A stretch of DNA of 64,000 bases from Neodidymelliopsis sp. IMI 364377 (GCA_027946375.1 JAPEUT010000052.1:51707-115706); one strand, 5' to 3'; shown: positions 1 to 12,337, counted from the stretch's first letter. The notes: generated by a model not told the origin, from the sequence alone. Translations and numbers: made by a program.

Positions 1-106
1 CGAGGCTGGAGGAGAAGATTTGAGTTGTGAGGCGCGCTTTTGACACTTTCCAGAGGTGAAGGGTGTTGTCGTGTTCGCGCATGTCCGCTGAGGTGGGCGC
101 TAGCAT
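1..106 (-). CDS. possible 5' end of a gene running off the left edge (WD-repeat-like)
   Basis: On the minus strand an ATG at 106-104 opens a 35-codon frame that reaches the window edge without a stop. It includes the short stretch REHDNTLHLWKV, which resembles the D-x-x-L-x-L-W end of a WD40 blade. That is the only hint of function. The ATG might instead lie inside an internal exon, because a TAG that could serve as a splice acceptor sits just upstream. It would be in tandem with, and downstream of, VPS41. The call is weak because too little sequence is present. Confidence 0.25.
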   Translation of the reverse strand, partial: MLAPTSADMREHDNTLHLWKVSKARLTTQIFSSSL

Positions 107-416
107 ACGGAGTTTAATCGGTACTGGGTTGGGTTGAGATATAACGACCTGTTTGCAGTGAAGCAGAATTACTATTGTGATGAGTCTTTTGGACTTTGAT
201 AAGATGTTGTTGACAGGAAAAGCGCTGAGTTGATACCATCCATCAACATCGCACTGCCACAACCCTAATCATACTGTCTTGAATGCCAATCGTCATGTCT
301 GTTATAAAAGTTCCATAGTAACACAGTATCGACTCTTCACGAAGTCAAGCGCTTATCCAAAAATCTTCTTATCTCTTATATACACACACCATCGTGCTAC
401 TCCTTCTTCTTCCGCC
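107..416. other. intergenic
   Basis: This holds the 3' flank of VPS41 and the presumed 5' flank of the left-edge gene. I see no coding signal, RNA gene or notable repeat. Confidence 0.5.
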
Positions 417-3400
417 CTACTCATCACCAACCATCCCTTCCCGCTCCCGACAAACCACGCAGCCGCGCCCGACTGCGCTCTTGATGACATGCGCGTGTGC
501 GACCTTGGCACCAACACTCCTGCTCCACCTACCCCCACTCTCAATAGCATCGTTGGCGAGTTGTTGCTGCAACGTCGCTGCCACGCTAGCACTCGCACTT
601 GTTTTCGGTAACAGGCAGCTGAGATGGAAGACGTGGCCGCATGCAAAGCCGACCAGGGTATCGCGTGATTTCGGTAGTGGTGCGTCCAGGATCTCTTCTT
701 CTTCGGCGGTGGGTAGAGTGAACGGCTCGCGGCAACCTGTGCAGTGACCTGGTGGAGCTTCGATGTTCGGGTCCTCGGCTGGTGCTGGGTCGGGGATGGG
801 TGCTGGATTGGTTGAGGTTGCTGCAGTGGTGTTGCCGCTGCCGAGTACCTTCGCAGCAGTCTTTGGATCAACACCTTTAGGTCTCAAGTCGAGCTCTTTA
901 CCCTTGAAAAATCCATTCTGGGTGCCAGACAGTTTCTCTTGCAGTGCATCTGACTCGTCATCGCACGGGATGACCTCGAACTTAACACCTCGCTTCTGTC
1001 CGGCACGAAGCGTGTCCATGCCAGCTGCTACTTCACCACGGAGCACCTTGGCAACACCTTCTGAAATGGAGTGTTGAATTTCGTATTCGCGAACCATGCG
1101 GCCGATACCGTCTCGCAGACCCTCGATCTCAAGGCCCTCAGGGATGCGACGGACAAGCTGAATCGGATCAATGGCTGTTCCAACCTCTGCTAACAGGCCT
1201 CGGATGAATTGCGGTTTGTCCATAGAGTAATCGAGCAAGCCATTCCACAGATCTGGATCATCTTGTTCTTTTGCGAAGGATATGGCAAAGCTGACGTCGG
1301 ATAGCTTCTCGATGATCAGGTACAAAGCGCGCTTAGTCTGACCAGTCTTGGAGAGTATGTGTCTATGCTTCGTGAGTAATTTGGGCATTGTGGTTCAATA
1401 ATACTGTCACTTACACAAGCTCTGGAATGTACTCTCTACTCTCGCAGATGGCAGTGGCTTTGCTGAGGTCGAAGCTCTGAGACTTCCGCAAAAACTCCAT
1501 CAATAACGGACGATCGTACTCGGCAAAGAGTTCGACCATAAGGTCAGAGAAGCCTTCTGCAACAATCTTGCCGTCGGCAGCCAAACGGTCCTCAGCGACT
1601 CGCTCTTTCGCTGTTCTAGCTTTGCGTTCATGGAGCTCTGGCTTCCATAACCGCCGGAGGTAGAAGAACAAGAAAGGCTGGAATGTGTCCTTTTTCTTTT
1701 TTTCTTGTAGTTGTGTAATCACGTCGTCAGCTGGGATAGTTCCACGGCAACCTTCTTCCACGAGAACGTTGATAGTCTCTGACGAAGCTTCTTCCAGTTC
1801 TGCCAGAGGCGCAGAAGCCATCTGCTCTCTAGACACCCGCAGCAGGATGAAGCCGGGTATATCATCTCTAACTGCTTCGACAAGATGAAAGTCGCGTATG
1901 ATGCTCATAGCAGCATCGGCATTTTGGAGGCGTATGTAGCAGCGCAGAGCCTCTCTTTGACGACCACTGGCAAGGTACAACTTTGCAAGCCCATCTTGCA
2001 GAATCCGCCAATCCCGGCCTTGTTCATTGCCCTCGATTGAATCTTCGGTAACATCGCCAGCATTCAATTTGGCCTTGATAGCTTCGATGACGCTGTTGAT
2101 ATCGAAGAGATCCGGATCCCATGCTTCGAGCAGATGCTTGAACCTTATTCGATCGTTGATAATGTAATGCCCAAGTATTACCTCATAGACCATAGAAGGC
2201 AGCGGCGGCTGCATCTGCTGGGTAGGGATATAAGGAGAAATCTCGTCGAAATGGTTTGTCTGCGCAAACTTCCACACCCAATGCTCCCACCTAACAGAGG
2301 TGCCTAGCACGCGTCCAGCTACTTTCCCGGCCTCTTTCCAGTTGCCCGCGCTGACGAGCTGCTGCACCCAAAGATCGCCAACGCGTCGCTTCTCCTTTTC
2401 AACGGCTGTGTTTTGGTTCGTTCTTGCAGCAGAGACTGTATCCTGAGACTCAGTGTCATCTGCAAAGAAGTCTTGTAAGCTCCCTTGTCTTTGGAGCGGT
2501 GTACTGGCTGGTGAGGTCTCTGCAATTGACTGACTAGCAGAGCTGATGACTTCTGGGTGATCTTCCAGAAGCTCCCAGGCATCTTTGTAGTTCTCGTGTT
2601 CTAGTTCCCAATTGAAGTGATCTGCAAGGTCTCGCTTAATAGCAAGCACACAATCATAGGGGCTGTGGATGAAGACTTTGAGACCAGCTGTTGCGGCATT
2701 AGGATGTACTTGAACCTGGCGCCCACGGGACAGTGCAGATGGTGCGATGCCGCTTGCAGATGACAACGACGCCGGTCTTGAGTCTGATCCTATCGGGAGG
2801 TTGAGCACACTTGCACCAGAACTGAAGATTCTAGTCGCGCTAACACCCGCATCCCAAATGCCACCACCGATGGCTTCTAATGCGCTCTTTTGTGCAGGTG
2901 TCATAGCCTTAGGATGTGGCACGTACAAAGTGCCTAAGTGGTAATCAGCTGCGGAAAGGGTCTCGAACCTGCTAACTGTCAATGAATCAACCTCGACCTC
3001 CTCTTGTGTTGCAGCATCTATGAGTTTGAGCTCAGGAGATAAACCGTTTGCGCGTCGATGCATGCCACGTTTCGGCGTCCCCTCAACAGGAGAGATGGGA
3101 TTGTCGTCGTCATCGCGTGTTCGATATGCAAGAACAAGAAGTAGGGAAGGGGTATAAAGCGAGATGCCGGAAACAATACAATCATCAAACTTGAGGCTAC
3201 CACGGTTCAGTCAGAGTTTCAGCATAGAGGATGAAGAACATACCGGTGAGGAACCTCAATGCTACCAGGGGATCTGTCGCTGGTCTGCTTGCCATTGCCA
3301 GGTTCACTGGGAATGATGTGAATAACCCAAGCAGCATCACCCCAGCCCACGATCAATTTTTCGATCTTCTCTTTCTTGGGCGCTTTTCCTTGCTTGTGTG

Positions 3401-4647
3401 TTCGGTGGTGTGGCAAGGTGGACTCAGTCTTGCTGTGATCGCGGTGATCGTTCATGCTCATGATTGCATCATCGTCAGATTCGAGCGCTTCGTCATCCAC
3501 CCATTCCACTCTTGCCTTCCATAAAGCAGCCATGTCTTGCCAGACGCGACGGTTGGGCTTTTCGACAAACCCTATTCTTTTCCAAGCTAGTTCGGAGTCT
3601 GCACTGTCCAGGAAAAGGTTCGTACGTATGAATCGGATGCCGTGTTCGTTAACCCAAACCACATACTTTCCTGACAAGGACCATTTGATAGTGCTGATGG
3701 AACCTTCTCCAGAGTGCAGGATCGTGTCTCTACCACTGTTACCACCGAGACCTATTGCTCCTAACCAGCCAGCAGCGGCTTGAGATGCCGAACTGGTATT
3801 CGCATTTGCACGGGTGCCTATAGGGCCTCCACTTGTCAAGATAAGCTCACCAGCCAGGCCTCCTGACAGATATGAGCGGTCATTTTTGTAGTCTGGGGAG
3901 AGGGCGACAGCCTGTACAGGACGGGCAAAGTTGCGGAGAGTGACGTCTTTAGGATCGATCAGCGAGGACACACAGACATGGCCGTCTATTGAGGCAGAAG
4001 CAATGTAGATCTGATTGGACGGCGTCGCAGGAACAGGGTTCTGCTGTGGTCGACGAGGGTTGCGGCCCGCAGGCGAGGCGCCTTTTCTCGAAGGAACATC
4101 TGGTTCTGGAGCTCGAGTGGGCGAGCCAACCTGATTGGCGAAAGATTGGGTACGTGGTAGTGGTGAGACTGAAAGAGCGGTGACCGAGGCCGATGGATGG
4201 GCGTTGTAGGTGCGTAGTGGTTGGAAAGATGGGAGCGTCAAGGTGTGCTGGTGATGTGAGTCAGCAGGCAGTTGCACTACAAGGGGAGAGCAAGGACATA
4301 TGCACTTACTATGTTGCCGTTATGTGTGCCAACAATCTGTGTAGAGCTCAGTATATGCTATGCGACATGCACCAACTCTCGGCGAGATTGAGCGAGAACC
4401 ATACCATCTTGTCACCTGCAACCAGGAAGGAACTCGTCGCGTCGCCATTGCGATACACCGGCCCCAAGCTGCTCGTCAGACGGCTGTACTTGAGCTTGGG
4501 TTCCTCATCTGCATCGTCGTCGTCGTCGTCTTCCTCGCCATCGTCTGCGGCGTCACGGTCGTCGACGTGCTGGGCGGTCTCTGCGCCGTTACCAGCCTCT
4601 CGCGGTGTCACTGCCTGCTGGTCATCTTCGTTCGGATCCGCAGCCAT
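417..4647 (-). CDS. VPS41: Vps41, HOPS-complex vacuolar sorting subunit
   Basis: Exons are 4405-4647, 4310-4336, 3244-4247, 1415-3196 and 417-1362, giving 1333 residues; phase is kept at all four introns (52-68 bases). Vps41 is a HOPS tethering subunit acting in fusion of late endosomes and AP-3 vesicles with the vacuole. The N-terminus is acidic (a run of D/E near residues 38-49). It leads into a beta-propeller that begins with motifs such as IVGTHNGNI and LPSFQPLRTY. A long alpha-solenoid (clathrin-heavy-chain-repeat type) follows in exon 4. The C-terminus is a RING-H2 finger with CTGC, CGHVFHLSC and CVVC pairs. Length fits filamentous-fungal Vps41. Exon 2 is only 27 bases. The first ATG used (4647) precedes MAADPNED; longer open sequence upstream lacks support. 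The gene diverges from the DUF155 gene with 218 bases between starts. Confidence 0.93.
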
Positions 4648-4865
4648 GCTGGCGACATGGGCATGAGCTGCGGTAGGCGTGTGCTGCGGAGCTTGGTCGT
4701 GATGTGTAGCTTGACGTGACGTCCGTACGCCAATGACAGAGCTCTGGACCCTCAGAAGCGTGCAGGGATCTCCACATGCTCCACCGAGATTCTTCGACGC
4801 CTCATGCACTGACCTTCAACCACCATGAGCGTTGATCCGCCGACAGATATTTGGTATCGCCGGCG

Positions 4866-6206
4866 ATGCCTTTCTTTAGAGCGACTACGTCTTCCACCCT
4901 GACAAGATGCATTACGCAAAGCACACATCGAAATGTCGCAACATTGCATCATACACCGCGCTTTCTGCAGCCATCACAGCTTAACGTTCATGCACGAGCA
5001 TACACCGCAAGCACTGTTTTGAAGAAAAAGCAAGAGGAGGCAAATGGCAAGGCTGAACAGCTGAAACAAGCGCCGCGCAAGGTCGCTGGCAAGACATCAT
5101 CACTACGCAGCGTTGCGGTCGAGGCACAACGCTCACGAACGGTCGTCAAGTCGCGTGGCCGAACGCGCTTCATAGATCCAGATGCCGAAACAAAGACAGT
5201 CACCGCATACTGTGCCGCCGAAACATATGATATCGCAATCGCTGCGCAACTTGTCAAGGCTCAAGGCTACGAGCTCGATCCCTTCCAAACAGGCCTGTAT
5301 CCACAGGTCATCCACGTGCAAACTAGCGATCGGCCGTCTGAAGTGAAAGATTTCCAACAAGGCGACATATTCATCTTTCCTTCTGGCACTGTGGTGACAT
5401 GGAACGTGCGCGAGCGCGAAGCATTGAAGCTGGTCCAACAAGTCCTGCCCGCAGCAGCAGAGGGATCTCACCTAGAGCTCCTTGAGACAGAAGATCTTGA
5501 GTACCTCGAGGACTCATCTCGAGAAAGTAGCGAAGTGGTCGGCGATACCATTGTTCTGGGCACGAAACCTGAAGCTACCTCAGATAGCTCCTCCATCACA
5601 CCCAGCGACGCCGGCCCCACATCTTCGGAAGTCGACACAATTCTCGCCAAGATTGCCTTCTCCTCCGGCCTCGCACGAAGCACCAAACTTGCCGTCCTCG
5701 AAACCCTACTATCCAACTACCAACATTCGACTCGGGAAATTCCGAACATGCTCGCCGCAAAACACACTCGTTCGCCTTTCACACGATCCTTTATCCTGCG
5801 CAAGACTGGTGAACTGCTCTCTATCCGCGCCCAGCTGAACCTCTATTCCGAGCTCACAGATAGCATGCCCGATCTATTCTGGGACTCACGGCACGAGCTA
5901 GGACTAGGGGGATACTACGACGACGTTGGCCGCGCCCTCGATGTTGGTGTGCGTATCAAAGTCTTGAACGAGAAAATTGGCTTCGCACAGGAAATTGCGA
6001 GTGTCCTGCGTGAGCAGCTAAGTGAGAAACATGGGTTGAGACTGGAGTGGGCAATCATCGCGCTGATTGCTGTGGAGGTCGTGCTGGAGTTCTGGAGACA
6101 CTACGAGGAGAGGAGAGAGAGGGACGATCCGGACAGTACGCAGGCACTGTTGAGAGGATACTTGGAGCGGTTGGCAGGGGAAGAGATGAAGACGAGGAAT
6201 GTGTAG
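4866..6206 (+). CDS. DUF155/RMND1-Mrx10-like mitochondrial inner-membrane protein
   Basis: A single exon encodes 446 residues. The first 50 residues are rich in R, S and T with almost no acidic residues, as in a mitochondrial presequence. The central part has features of the DUF155 family (RMND1 in animals, Mrx10/YDR282C in yeast): a VTAYCAAETYDI start, GDIFIFPSGTVVTWNV, and an acidic stretch near LETEDLEYLED. One hydrophobic segment near residues 395-410 (WAIIALIAVEVVLEFW) is the C-terminal membrane anchor typical of the family. Animal RMND1 supports mitochondrial translation; the same role here is inference. Codon 4851 (TTG) would extend the frame, but ATG 4866 is the first methionine. It shares a short divergent promoter with VPS41. 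Confidence 0.85.
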   Translation: MPFFRATTSSTLTRCITQSTHRNVATLHHTPRFLQPSQLNVHARAYTASTVLKKKQEEANGKAEQLKQAPRKVAGKTSSLRSVAVEAQRSRTVVKSRGRTRFIDPDAETKTVTAYCAAETYDIAIAAQLVKAQGYELDPFQTGLYPQVIHVQTSDRPSEVKDFQQGDIFIFPSGTVVTWNVREREALKLVQQVLPAAAEGSHLELLETEDLEYLEDSSRESSEVVGDTIVLGTKPEATSDSSSITPSDAGPTSSEVDTILAKIAFSSGLARSTKLAVLETLLSNYQHSTREIPNMLAAKHTRSPFTRSFILRKTGELLSIRAQLNLYSELTDSMPDLFWDSRHELGLGGYYDDVGRALDVGVRIKVLNEKIGFAQEIASVLREQLSEKHGLRLEWAIIALIAVEVVLEFWRHYEERRERDDPDSTQALLRGYLERLAGEEMKTRNV

Positions 6207-6794
6207 TAAACGCGAGGTCTGACTTTGTGACTATGATACCCCACTCAATTGACAATAATGACATGAAGCACAATCTTTTGTCACCATGTATTGTTGCTAC
6301 TAAGCAATTGCCCCATATCCAAGTACCGTCGTATGATTTCTTCTCGTCACATTTCGACTTCCGTCCAATTCTTCCCGTCTAATGTATGCCATGCAAGACT
6401 CGAGAAAGAGTTCGGGCATCCGAGCACAGTGCAAAAAATGCCTACCCACCTACCCCTCCCCCTCCATTAGGCACATATGCAAGACACCCCTCCCGCCATT
6501 TGCCCTTTGCCCCTCCCGTAGTCCCGCAATCAACACCTGTCCCGAGACTTTCCTTATACAGCAAGTGTACCGCGGGGTTCGTCGCACACTGTGTGTCAGG
6601 AGGGGTCTGGGAGGGTGCGAGCATGTGTTTGGTGGTGTTTTGGGTGGAGTTTAGAAATTAGGGCGTGTGTAGAACAGAGGAGGTGCACAAAAAAAAATCA
6701 AGGGCCAGGATGTCTATCAACCACGACTGGAGGAACGACAGATGTCTCTACAACATTCTAATGCTGCTGTGAGGTACATCGTAAGCGCAAAAAA
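6207..6794. other. intergenic between the DUF155 gene and tRNA-Met
   Basis: This is the 3' flank of the DUF155 gene and the downstream side of the tRNA. Several short pyrimidine-rich open frames around 6380-6660 have no protein character. I see nothing functional. Confidence 0.5.
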
Positions 6795-6900
6795 TGCTCC
6801 CTGCCAGATTCGAACTGGCGGCCTTCGGATTTCTGTTCTTGGAACAGTCATACTCGACGAGATATGAGACCGACGTGATAACCGACTACACCAAGGAAGC
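6795..6900 (-). tRNA. tRNA-Met (CAU, elongator) with 32-base intron
   Basis: The minus strand folds as a cloverleaf. The acceptor stem is GCTTCCT with AGGGAGC plus discriminator A. The D arm is GTGTAGTCGGTTATCAC. The T arm is GCCAG-TTCGAAT-CTGGC. The anticodon arm reads CGGTCTCATA before the intron and ATCCGAAGG after it. That gives a CTCATAA loop with anticodon CAT and the U31-U39 mismatch usual in eukaryotic elongator tRNA-Met. The intron (6831-6862, 32 bases) sits after position 37, the normal place for nuclear tRNA introns. The mature length is 74 bases. The GCCAG/CTGGC T stem and G1-C72 pair argue against initiator tRNA. Confidence 0.88.
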
Positions 6901-7289
6901 TGATTGCTTGTTTTGATGAAGGAAACTTCTTTTGTATCGTATATAATCCCATGATGCCGGGTGAGCTCGCCCTAAGCCCGACGTCGCAATGGCCTTGCAT
7001 GTTCGGCCACCAGGTGAGTGCGCTATACGTGTGGAGCTTATCAAGGGCTCCGGTTTATTCTGCAGTGGGTCGACCCACTAGGTGTGCTTCTGAGCTGAAT
7101 CGATGGAATTGTCTCATAACCTCCACTCTTATTATAACGTCTACAACATCTATACATTAACACCACTAACGATGCTGAATCTGATAACCCAATCCCAAAC
7201 CCGTAACGCCGTCATGCATTAGGTCTCCTGTACATTACACTTCGTAAATTTTTTTCCATGCTTCAATCGACTCGAGGCACAGTGTTGTC
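6901..7289. other. intergenic, 5' flank of tRNA-Met and 3' flank of the rhomboid gene
   Basis: No coding frame with protein character is visible. The tRNA promoter boxes are internal to the tRNA, so little is expected here. Confidence 0.5.
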
Positions 7290-8416
7290 TCACGGTCCGA
7301 GTCTCGCACCAGACTCGGGGCTCCGTGGTATCCCACCCATAGGAACGCTTGTAGTGGGCAGAACGCCATAGCGGCCGTACGTCTTCTGGTCCACGCTCAC
7401 GTAGTGGGGCAGGCGACCTAGCAAATTCGCTTTCGTCTCGACCCACCGCAGAATCTTCTCGTGCGGCACGAGGAACTTGATGTAGCCTGAAGCCCAGAGG
7501 TAACCTATCCCAGCGCCACAGAGGTGTCCAATGAAGCTTACGTTCGGGACGAGGATGCTGGTGACAAGGACGAGGATCAATGGTGTTGTCCAGGTGGGGA
7601 TCTTGTAGGGACCAACGCTAGAAGGCGTGAGCTGGAGCGTTATGGTTGCGACGACAAATCATACCTGAAATTGGGGTTCGTCTTGTGTTGTTTCATGACT
7701 TCTGCGGACAGAAGCAAGAAGACCCAGACACTGTAATCCATTAGGCTTTATTCGCAACATATACTCCATTGTACTTCTTGCGTACCTCGCACCCATGACT
7801 ATGGTGTTTGACCTGAATACAAACTTCTCCAAAAGTGTATAAATTCCTCCCGGCAGGGTGCCGAAAGGCCCAGTGAAGAGCACAAGCGTGACCAAGGTTC
7901 CAAACTCGGACTCGAAGCGTTCGAGAAGAGGCGCGATGGCGACAAGGTTGAAGATCATGTGGAAGAAGTTGAGATGCATCAACGGGAACAGGTTGAGCCG
8001 GTGCACTGCGCATGGATGTCAGCTTTGTTTCCAAGTGTTGAGTCTCTGTGCAGTCGCAAGATTCAGAGGGTGCTGTTCGGGTTGTTGGACGTTGTATGCA
8101 ACGGTGATCGGGCGTGCAAGTCCAGATTGAGACGAGACATGCCAACCCTTCGCAGTGTGCATACCACGTGCCACATATTCCAGCTGACGGGCCAGCTTGC
8201 CTCGCCGTGCAGCGATCAGAGAGTAATAGACGTCGACGTACTCTGGGTCAGATCCATCTTAGCCGGCTCGAGCCGCGCGAACTCCCTGAGCCATGGTAGC
8301 GGTATCGTCGCAATCCACAGGCCAACAATGGCGACCAGAAGCAAGCGAGTGGCGAGCGGTAGGCGGAGGACGTAGGAGCGTAAGCGGGTCGGGTTGAACT
8401 GCGTATACGAGGCCAT
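7290..8416 (-). CDS. rhomboid-family intramembrane serine protease (Rbd2-like)
   Basis: Exons are 8242-8416, 7786-8005, 7665-7730 and 7290-7617, giving 262 residues. Rhomboids cleave membrane proteins inside the bilayer. The sequence has about six hydrophobic segments. The catalytic serine is in MGAS (Ser132, codon split by intron 2) and the catalytic histidine in SFIGHLCG (His185). The conserved FFHMIFN helix is also present. In fungi, the Golgi rhomboid Rbd2 participates in SREBP activation; I infer that subfamily from length and the short C-terminal tail. Intron 1 is long (236 bases) compared with 47 and 55 for the others, and splits the codon before HRLNLFPL. The gene diverges from GAA1 with 188 bases between starts and converges on the DUF155 gene across the tRNA. 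Confidence 0.9.
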
Positions 8417-8604
8417 GGCGGCGCGCGGTCGTGAAGTGTGAGACAGGTGTTAGCTTGACTGCAGGCGCGTGGAAAGATGAGCGATCGTCCAGGGTCGCGT
8501 CGCTAGCGCAGCTCCTTCCGCCTGCAACCAAGAGCTCCAAGTGCAGAGGACACGACAACGTCGCTCCTTTGGTTGCTTCGCGGGGTAATTGAGCAGCGGG
8601 CAAC

Positions 8605-10594
8605 ATGGCTCTGCTATGTGAGTTTGCGGTTCCCTCTGCTGGCATCTAGTATAGCTAACACGTGAAGCTTCGATATTGGCGCTCCGGCGGGATGCCCGCA
8701 TCCTCAAGATCCCACCCTACCTCTCCGCGCTGTGCATCGTCGTCGGCATAGCATGGCTGCTGGTCTTGCCTCTGAACGACTACTCGCGCAACACATACGT
8801 GTCCGAGAATGCGCTGCTGCCAGGCCAAGTGCACACCTACTTTACAGGAAGCGAGCACAATGTCTTTCGAGCGTATCGACATGAGGTGCATGCGATGATC
8901 GATGCGTCGGTAGAAGAGTACGTCCATTCCTAGATGTCGTCGACACAGCGTACTAATACAACGCCAGGCGTTCCCAGAGACTGGGGGACATCTTCCGCTC
9001 CAACGACCTCAAGGTCGCAACCCAGAAGTACAACTACACCGTATCGAACCGCACCATTGCCAACGAGAATGTCTATGCGATCCTACAGGGACCTCGCGCC
9101 GACGCCACCGAGGCTATCGTACTGATGGGAGCATGGAAGAACATGGACGGCGAGATCAACAACTCCGGCGTGGCCCTTGTCCTGACTCTGGCCCGCTACT
9201 TCAAGCGCTGGAGTCTGTGGAGCAAGGACATCATCTTCTTGGTGTCTGGTGACAGTACCACCGGCCCGCAGGCCTGGGTTGATGCTTACCACGACGGACA
9301 TGACGAGCGCTATGTCGAGAGCCTGAAGATCAAGAGCGGAGCCCTGCAAGGTGCTGTTGCTGTTGACTATCCTGCCGGTCCTTGGGGTCATCGGTACGAC
9401 AAGCTGCATGTTCTCTACGATGGTGTCAACGGACAGCTTCCCAACCTCGACCTCTTCAACACCGCTGTACATATTGCATCTAGTCAGATGGGTATCGGCT
9501 GCGCTATCCAACGCATGTTCAATCACAAAGACTCATACCAAGAGCGACTGCAGACGATGCTTCGCGGTATGGTCTCTCAGGGCCTGGGTCACGCAACCGG
9601 ACCTCACTCCTCCTTCATTCCCTACCACGTGGACGCCATTACCCTCGTTACGGTCGGCGATGGCTGGCACGACGAGATGTCACTGGGCAAAACCATCGAG
9701 TCACTTTTCCGCAGCTTGAATAACCTCCTTGAGCACCTGCACCAGAGTTTCTTTTTCTACTTGCTCATCCAAGCCAACCGCTTCATCAGCATCGGTACCT
9801 ATCTGCCCTCAGCCATGTTGATTGCCGTAAACTTCAGCATCGCCTCCATCGCTCTTTGGGTAGCTAGCGGTCGCTCAACCAAAGCCATCCCCAACCCAGC
9901 TTCCACCATGCCGCCCAAGAACGACACCGCTTCGAGCCCTGACTCACAAAACACCAAAGAGACTGGGCAACCTGAGATGGAGCTCGTCGAAAAAGACGGC
10001 GCCAAAGCGCTCGTTCCCAAAGCCTCAACAGCCGTAACAGAACGGCATCTCCTCTTCCCTCTCCTCTTTGTCCTGACAACGCATGTCCTCAGCCTCATCC
10101 CACTATACATGTTCAACAACTGGGAAGCAGACAACCTCGTACGCTTACACCTCACATACGCGAACATAACTACCATCCTGCCCATCGCTCTAGCCTGCGT
10201 CATCTCGGAACTGCGCCCACTCTCCACACAAGAAGTGACGCTCATCCAGTGCTTTTCGTTGCTGCTGCTGGGCATGATTCTCGCCGCGCTCGCGACCCTC
10301 AACTTCAGCCAGAGTTTCCTGATTGGCGTGCTGGCGACACCGCTGTCCTTTGTGCGCAGAACGCAGAAGAAGTGGTTGTCAATTGTGCAGTTTGTGGTCT
10401 TGATTGCGGTAAACCCCGTCATGGTTGCGCAGTGGAGTGCCATGTTACTGGGTGCGGATTTGCAAGACGTGCTTGTGCTTGCAGCGCAGGGGTGGCATAT
10501 TTGGGGTCTTTGGACACAGGTTACCGTCTGGTTGGTATGGTTTCCAGCGTGGGTGTTGGGGAGTGTGGTTGTTGCTGGAGGCTTCATGGAGTAG
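8605..10594 (+). CDS. GAA1: GPI transamidase subunit Gaa1
   Basis: Exons are 8605-8617, 8668-8917 and 8968-10594, giving 629 residues. Gaa1 belongs to the ER-membrane GPI transamidase that attaches GPI anchors to proteins. An N-terminal membrane segment (near residues 22-40) precedes a luminal domain of the M28-peptidase-like fold, with RNTYVSENALLPGQVHTYF, EAIVLMGAW and DGVNGQLPNLDLFN, all family hallmarks. Several transmembrane segments fill the C-terminal half, separated by a polar loop rich in K, E and T. Exon 1 codes only four residues plus one base. Intron 2 contains a near-consensus branch site, TACTAATAC, at about 8951. It diverges from the rhomboid gene and converges with RPN9 (255 bases apart). 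Confidence 0.93.
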
Positions 10595-10849
10595 AGTGGC
10601 ATTGCCCTAACGTGTTAGCAGGACAGTACGTATAGAGACATGCAAAGCAGGTGTTAAGTTTTATTGTTCATGTCGTGATTCTTTCATTCGTTGACCACTT
10701 CTATGGCCATACAGGCATTATCTACGATCATGGCGCGCGGGCGTCCTCCTTATAGCTTTTGCGCGCAGCCCTTTCTGTTGGGCGGAGACGGCCTCACCAC
10801 GTCACCATCAAGAAGTCCAGTACTCTTGACTCTGATCTTCGGAGTTCGT

Positions 10850-12095
10850 TCAAGCAGCCCAGACGTCCTTGCCAACCCCCTCGATCCAGTTGCCCAGCTG
10901 GTTGACGCTGGCATCCCACTCCTTCAATCGCCCCCGCATGCTCTCAATCTGCTTCATGTCCAGAACCTTGGGCTGTACCCAGTTGATCCGCGCAATCTCC
11001 GCGACTTGGTCAATCTGACCCTTGAGCAGCCCTAAGCTGAGCGCCTTCATGATCAGGTGCTCAATCTCCTTCGGCTGCACCTTGGTCTCCTGCGAGATCT
11101 CGGTGAAGGTCATTGCACGGTCGTGCGGTGGGCGGCGGAAGACGGTCTCTGTCAGGGCAGAAAGAGAGATTTTCTGGTAGAGGAAGGTCTGGTGCTCCTT
11201 CAGCAGAGGTACCTTTGAGATGTTGCCCGAGAGGACGTCGTATGCGCTGAGGTCGCCACGGTTGAAGGCGAAGAGGAGGTCACGCAGCCATGCGTGCGGT
11301 GTGTTGACGAGCGAGTCGAGGATGGGATGGAGGAGAAGTTCGCCGAAGTTGTAGATGGAATCTGAAACAAGAGCGGCGATGCTGAGGTCGTAGGCGCGTG
11401 ACTGGCGCTCGCGGAGCTCGAGGTCGGCGAGGTCGACACAGGCGAGGAACAACAGAGCGTTCTTGTAGTATGCGGCAAACTCGTGCTTCGACTGTGGAGT
11501 GTTAGTAAGAAGTCAGTCGAGCACGTGTGATTGAGGTACCTTGTAGTACTCTGCGCTGGCGCGGTAGAACGACGCGTGCACAACAGTCTCGACTGAGTCG
11601 AAGTTGTCCAGAATCTGCTCGCACTCGTCCAGCTTCTTCTTGGCGCCCTCTTCGTCTCGTAACCTCAGCTGAATGCTGGCGGCGGCGACTGTGGCGTAGA
11701 CGTAGGCATCTTGTGAGGCGGGCTTGTTGACGCTCTCGGCGAGGTCGTTGACGAACTTGAGGCGCTCCTTGTCGTCTGTGATGATCAGCAAGATGGCAGT
11801 GTTGTGTTCGTTGTGACGTACCCTTGAACTGTGTTGCTGCACTCAGGCCCAGTGTGACAAGCTTGAGCTGGTTGATCTTGTTGGCGAAGCTCTTGATGAA
11901 CGTCTCGAAGAAGGGTATCCGCTGCTTGGCGCTCTCGGGATGCTCGAAGAACTCGATGAGCTTGTCTGTCAGCTCGTGCCACAGCTTTCGCTCCCAGTAG
12001 TCCTCGAAGGCAATGAAGTACTCCTGCAGCTCTTCCGGCGCCTGGTCCCGCGCGTCGCCGAGGAGGTTGGGTATTGTGTCCGTATCCATCGCCAT
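10850..12095 (-). CDS. RPN9: 26S proteasome lid subunit Rpn9
   Basis: Exons are 11822-12095, 11540-11775 and 10850-11491, giving 383 residues; introns are 46 and 48 bases. Rpn9 (PSMD13) is a PCI-domain subunit of the 19S lid. The N-terminal helical repeats include YFIAFEDYWERKLWHELTD and the FYRASAEYYK-SKHEFAAYYKNALLFLAC junction across intron 2. The C-terminal half is the PCI winged helix (FTEISQETKV, IEHLIMKALSLGLLKGQID), ending in the lid helix with RLKEWDASVNQLGNWIE. Length matches the family. Start ATG 12095 gives MAMDTDTIPN. It diverges from the complex I gene with 242 bases between starts. Confidence 0.94.
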
Positions 12096-12337
12096 GGTGT
12101 TGGTGTGTGTCGAGAGAATGTGCTGGTGGGTTGTGGTGGAGAGCGGGGAGGGGGGTGGAGTAGTAGCAGACAGAGAGGCGCGTCGATGTGGGATGCTGCT
12201 TGGACTACGGATGGCGCTGCGGAAGCTACCACGGGCGGAAGTGCAGGCCGCCAAGACCCCAACACCGACGTCCGTCATTCAAGCTCCCTCCAAAAGCCCA
12301 GCACCACCCCTACCGCCAGCCATTGAACGCCGCAACC

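Noticed and set aside
9799..10602. 267-codon minus-strand frame over GAA1
   Set aside because: Antisense of GAA1; no independent support.
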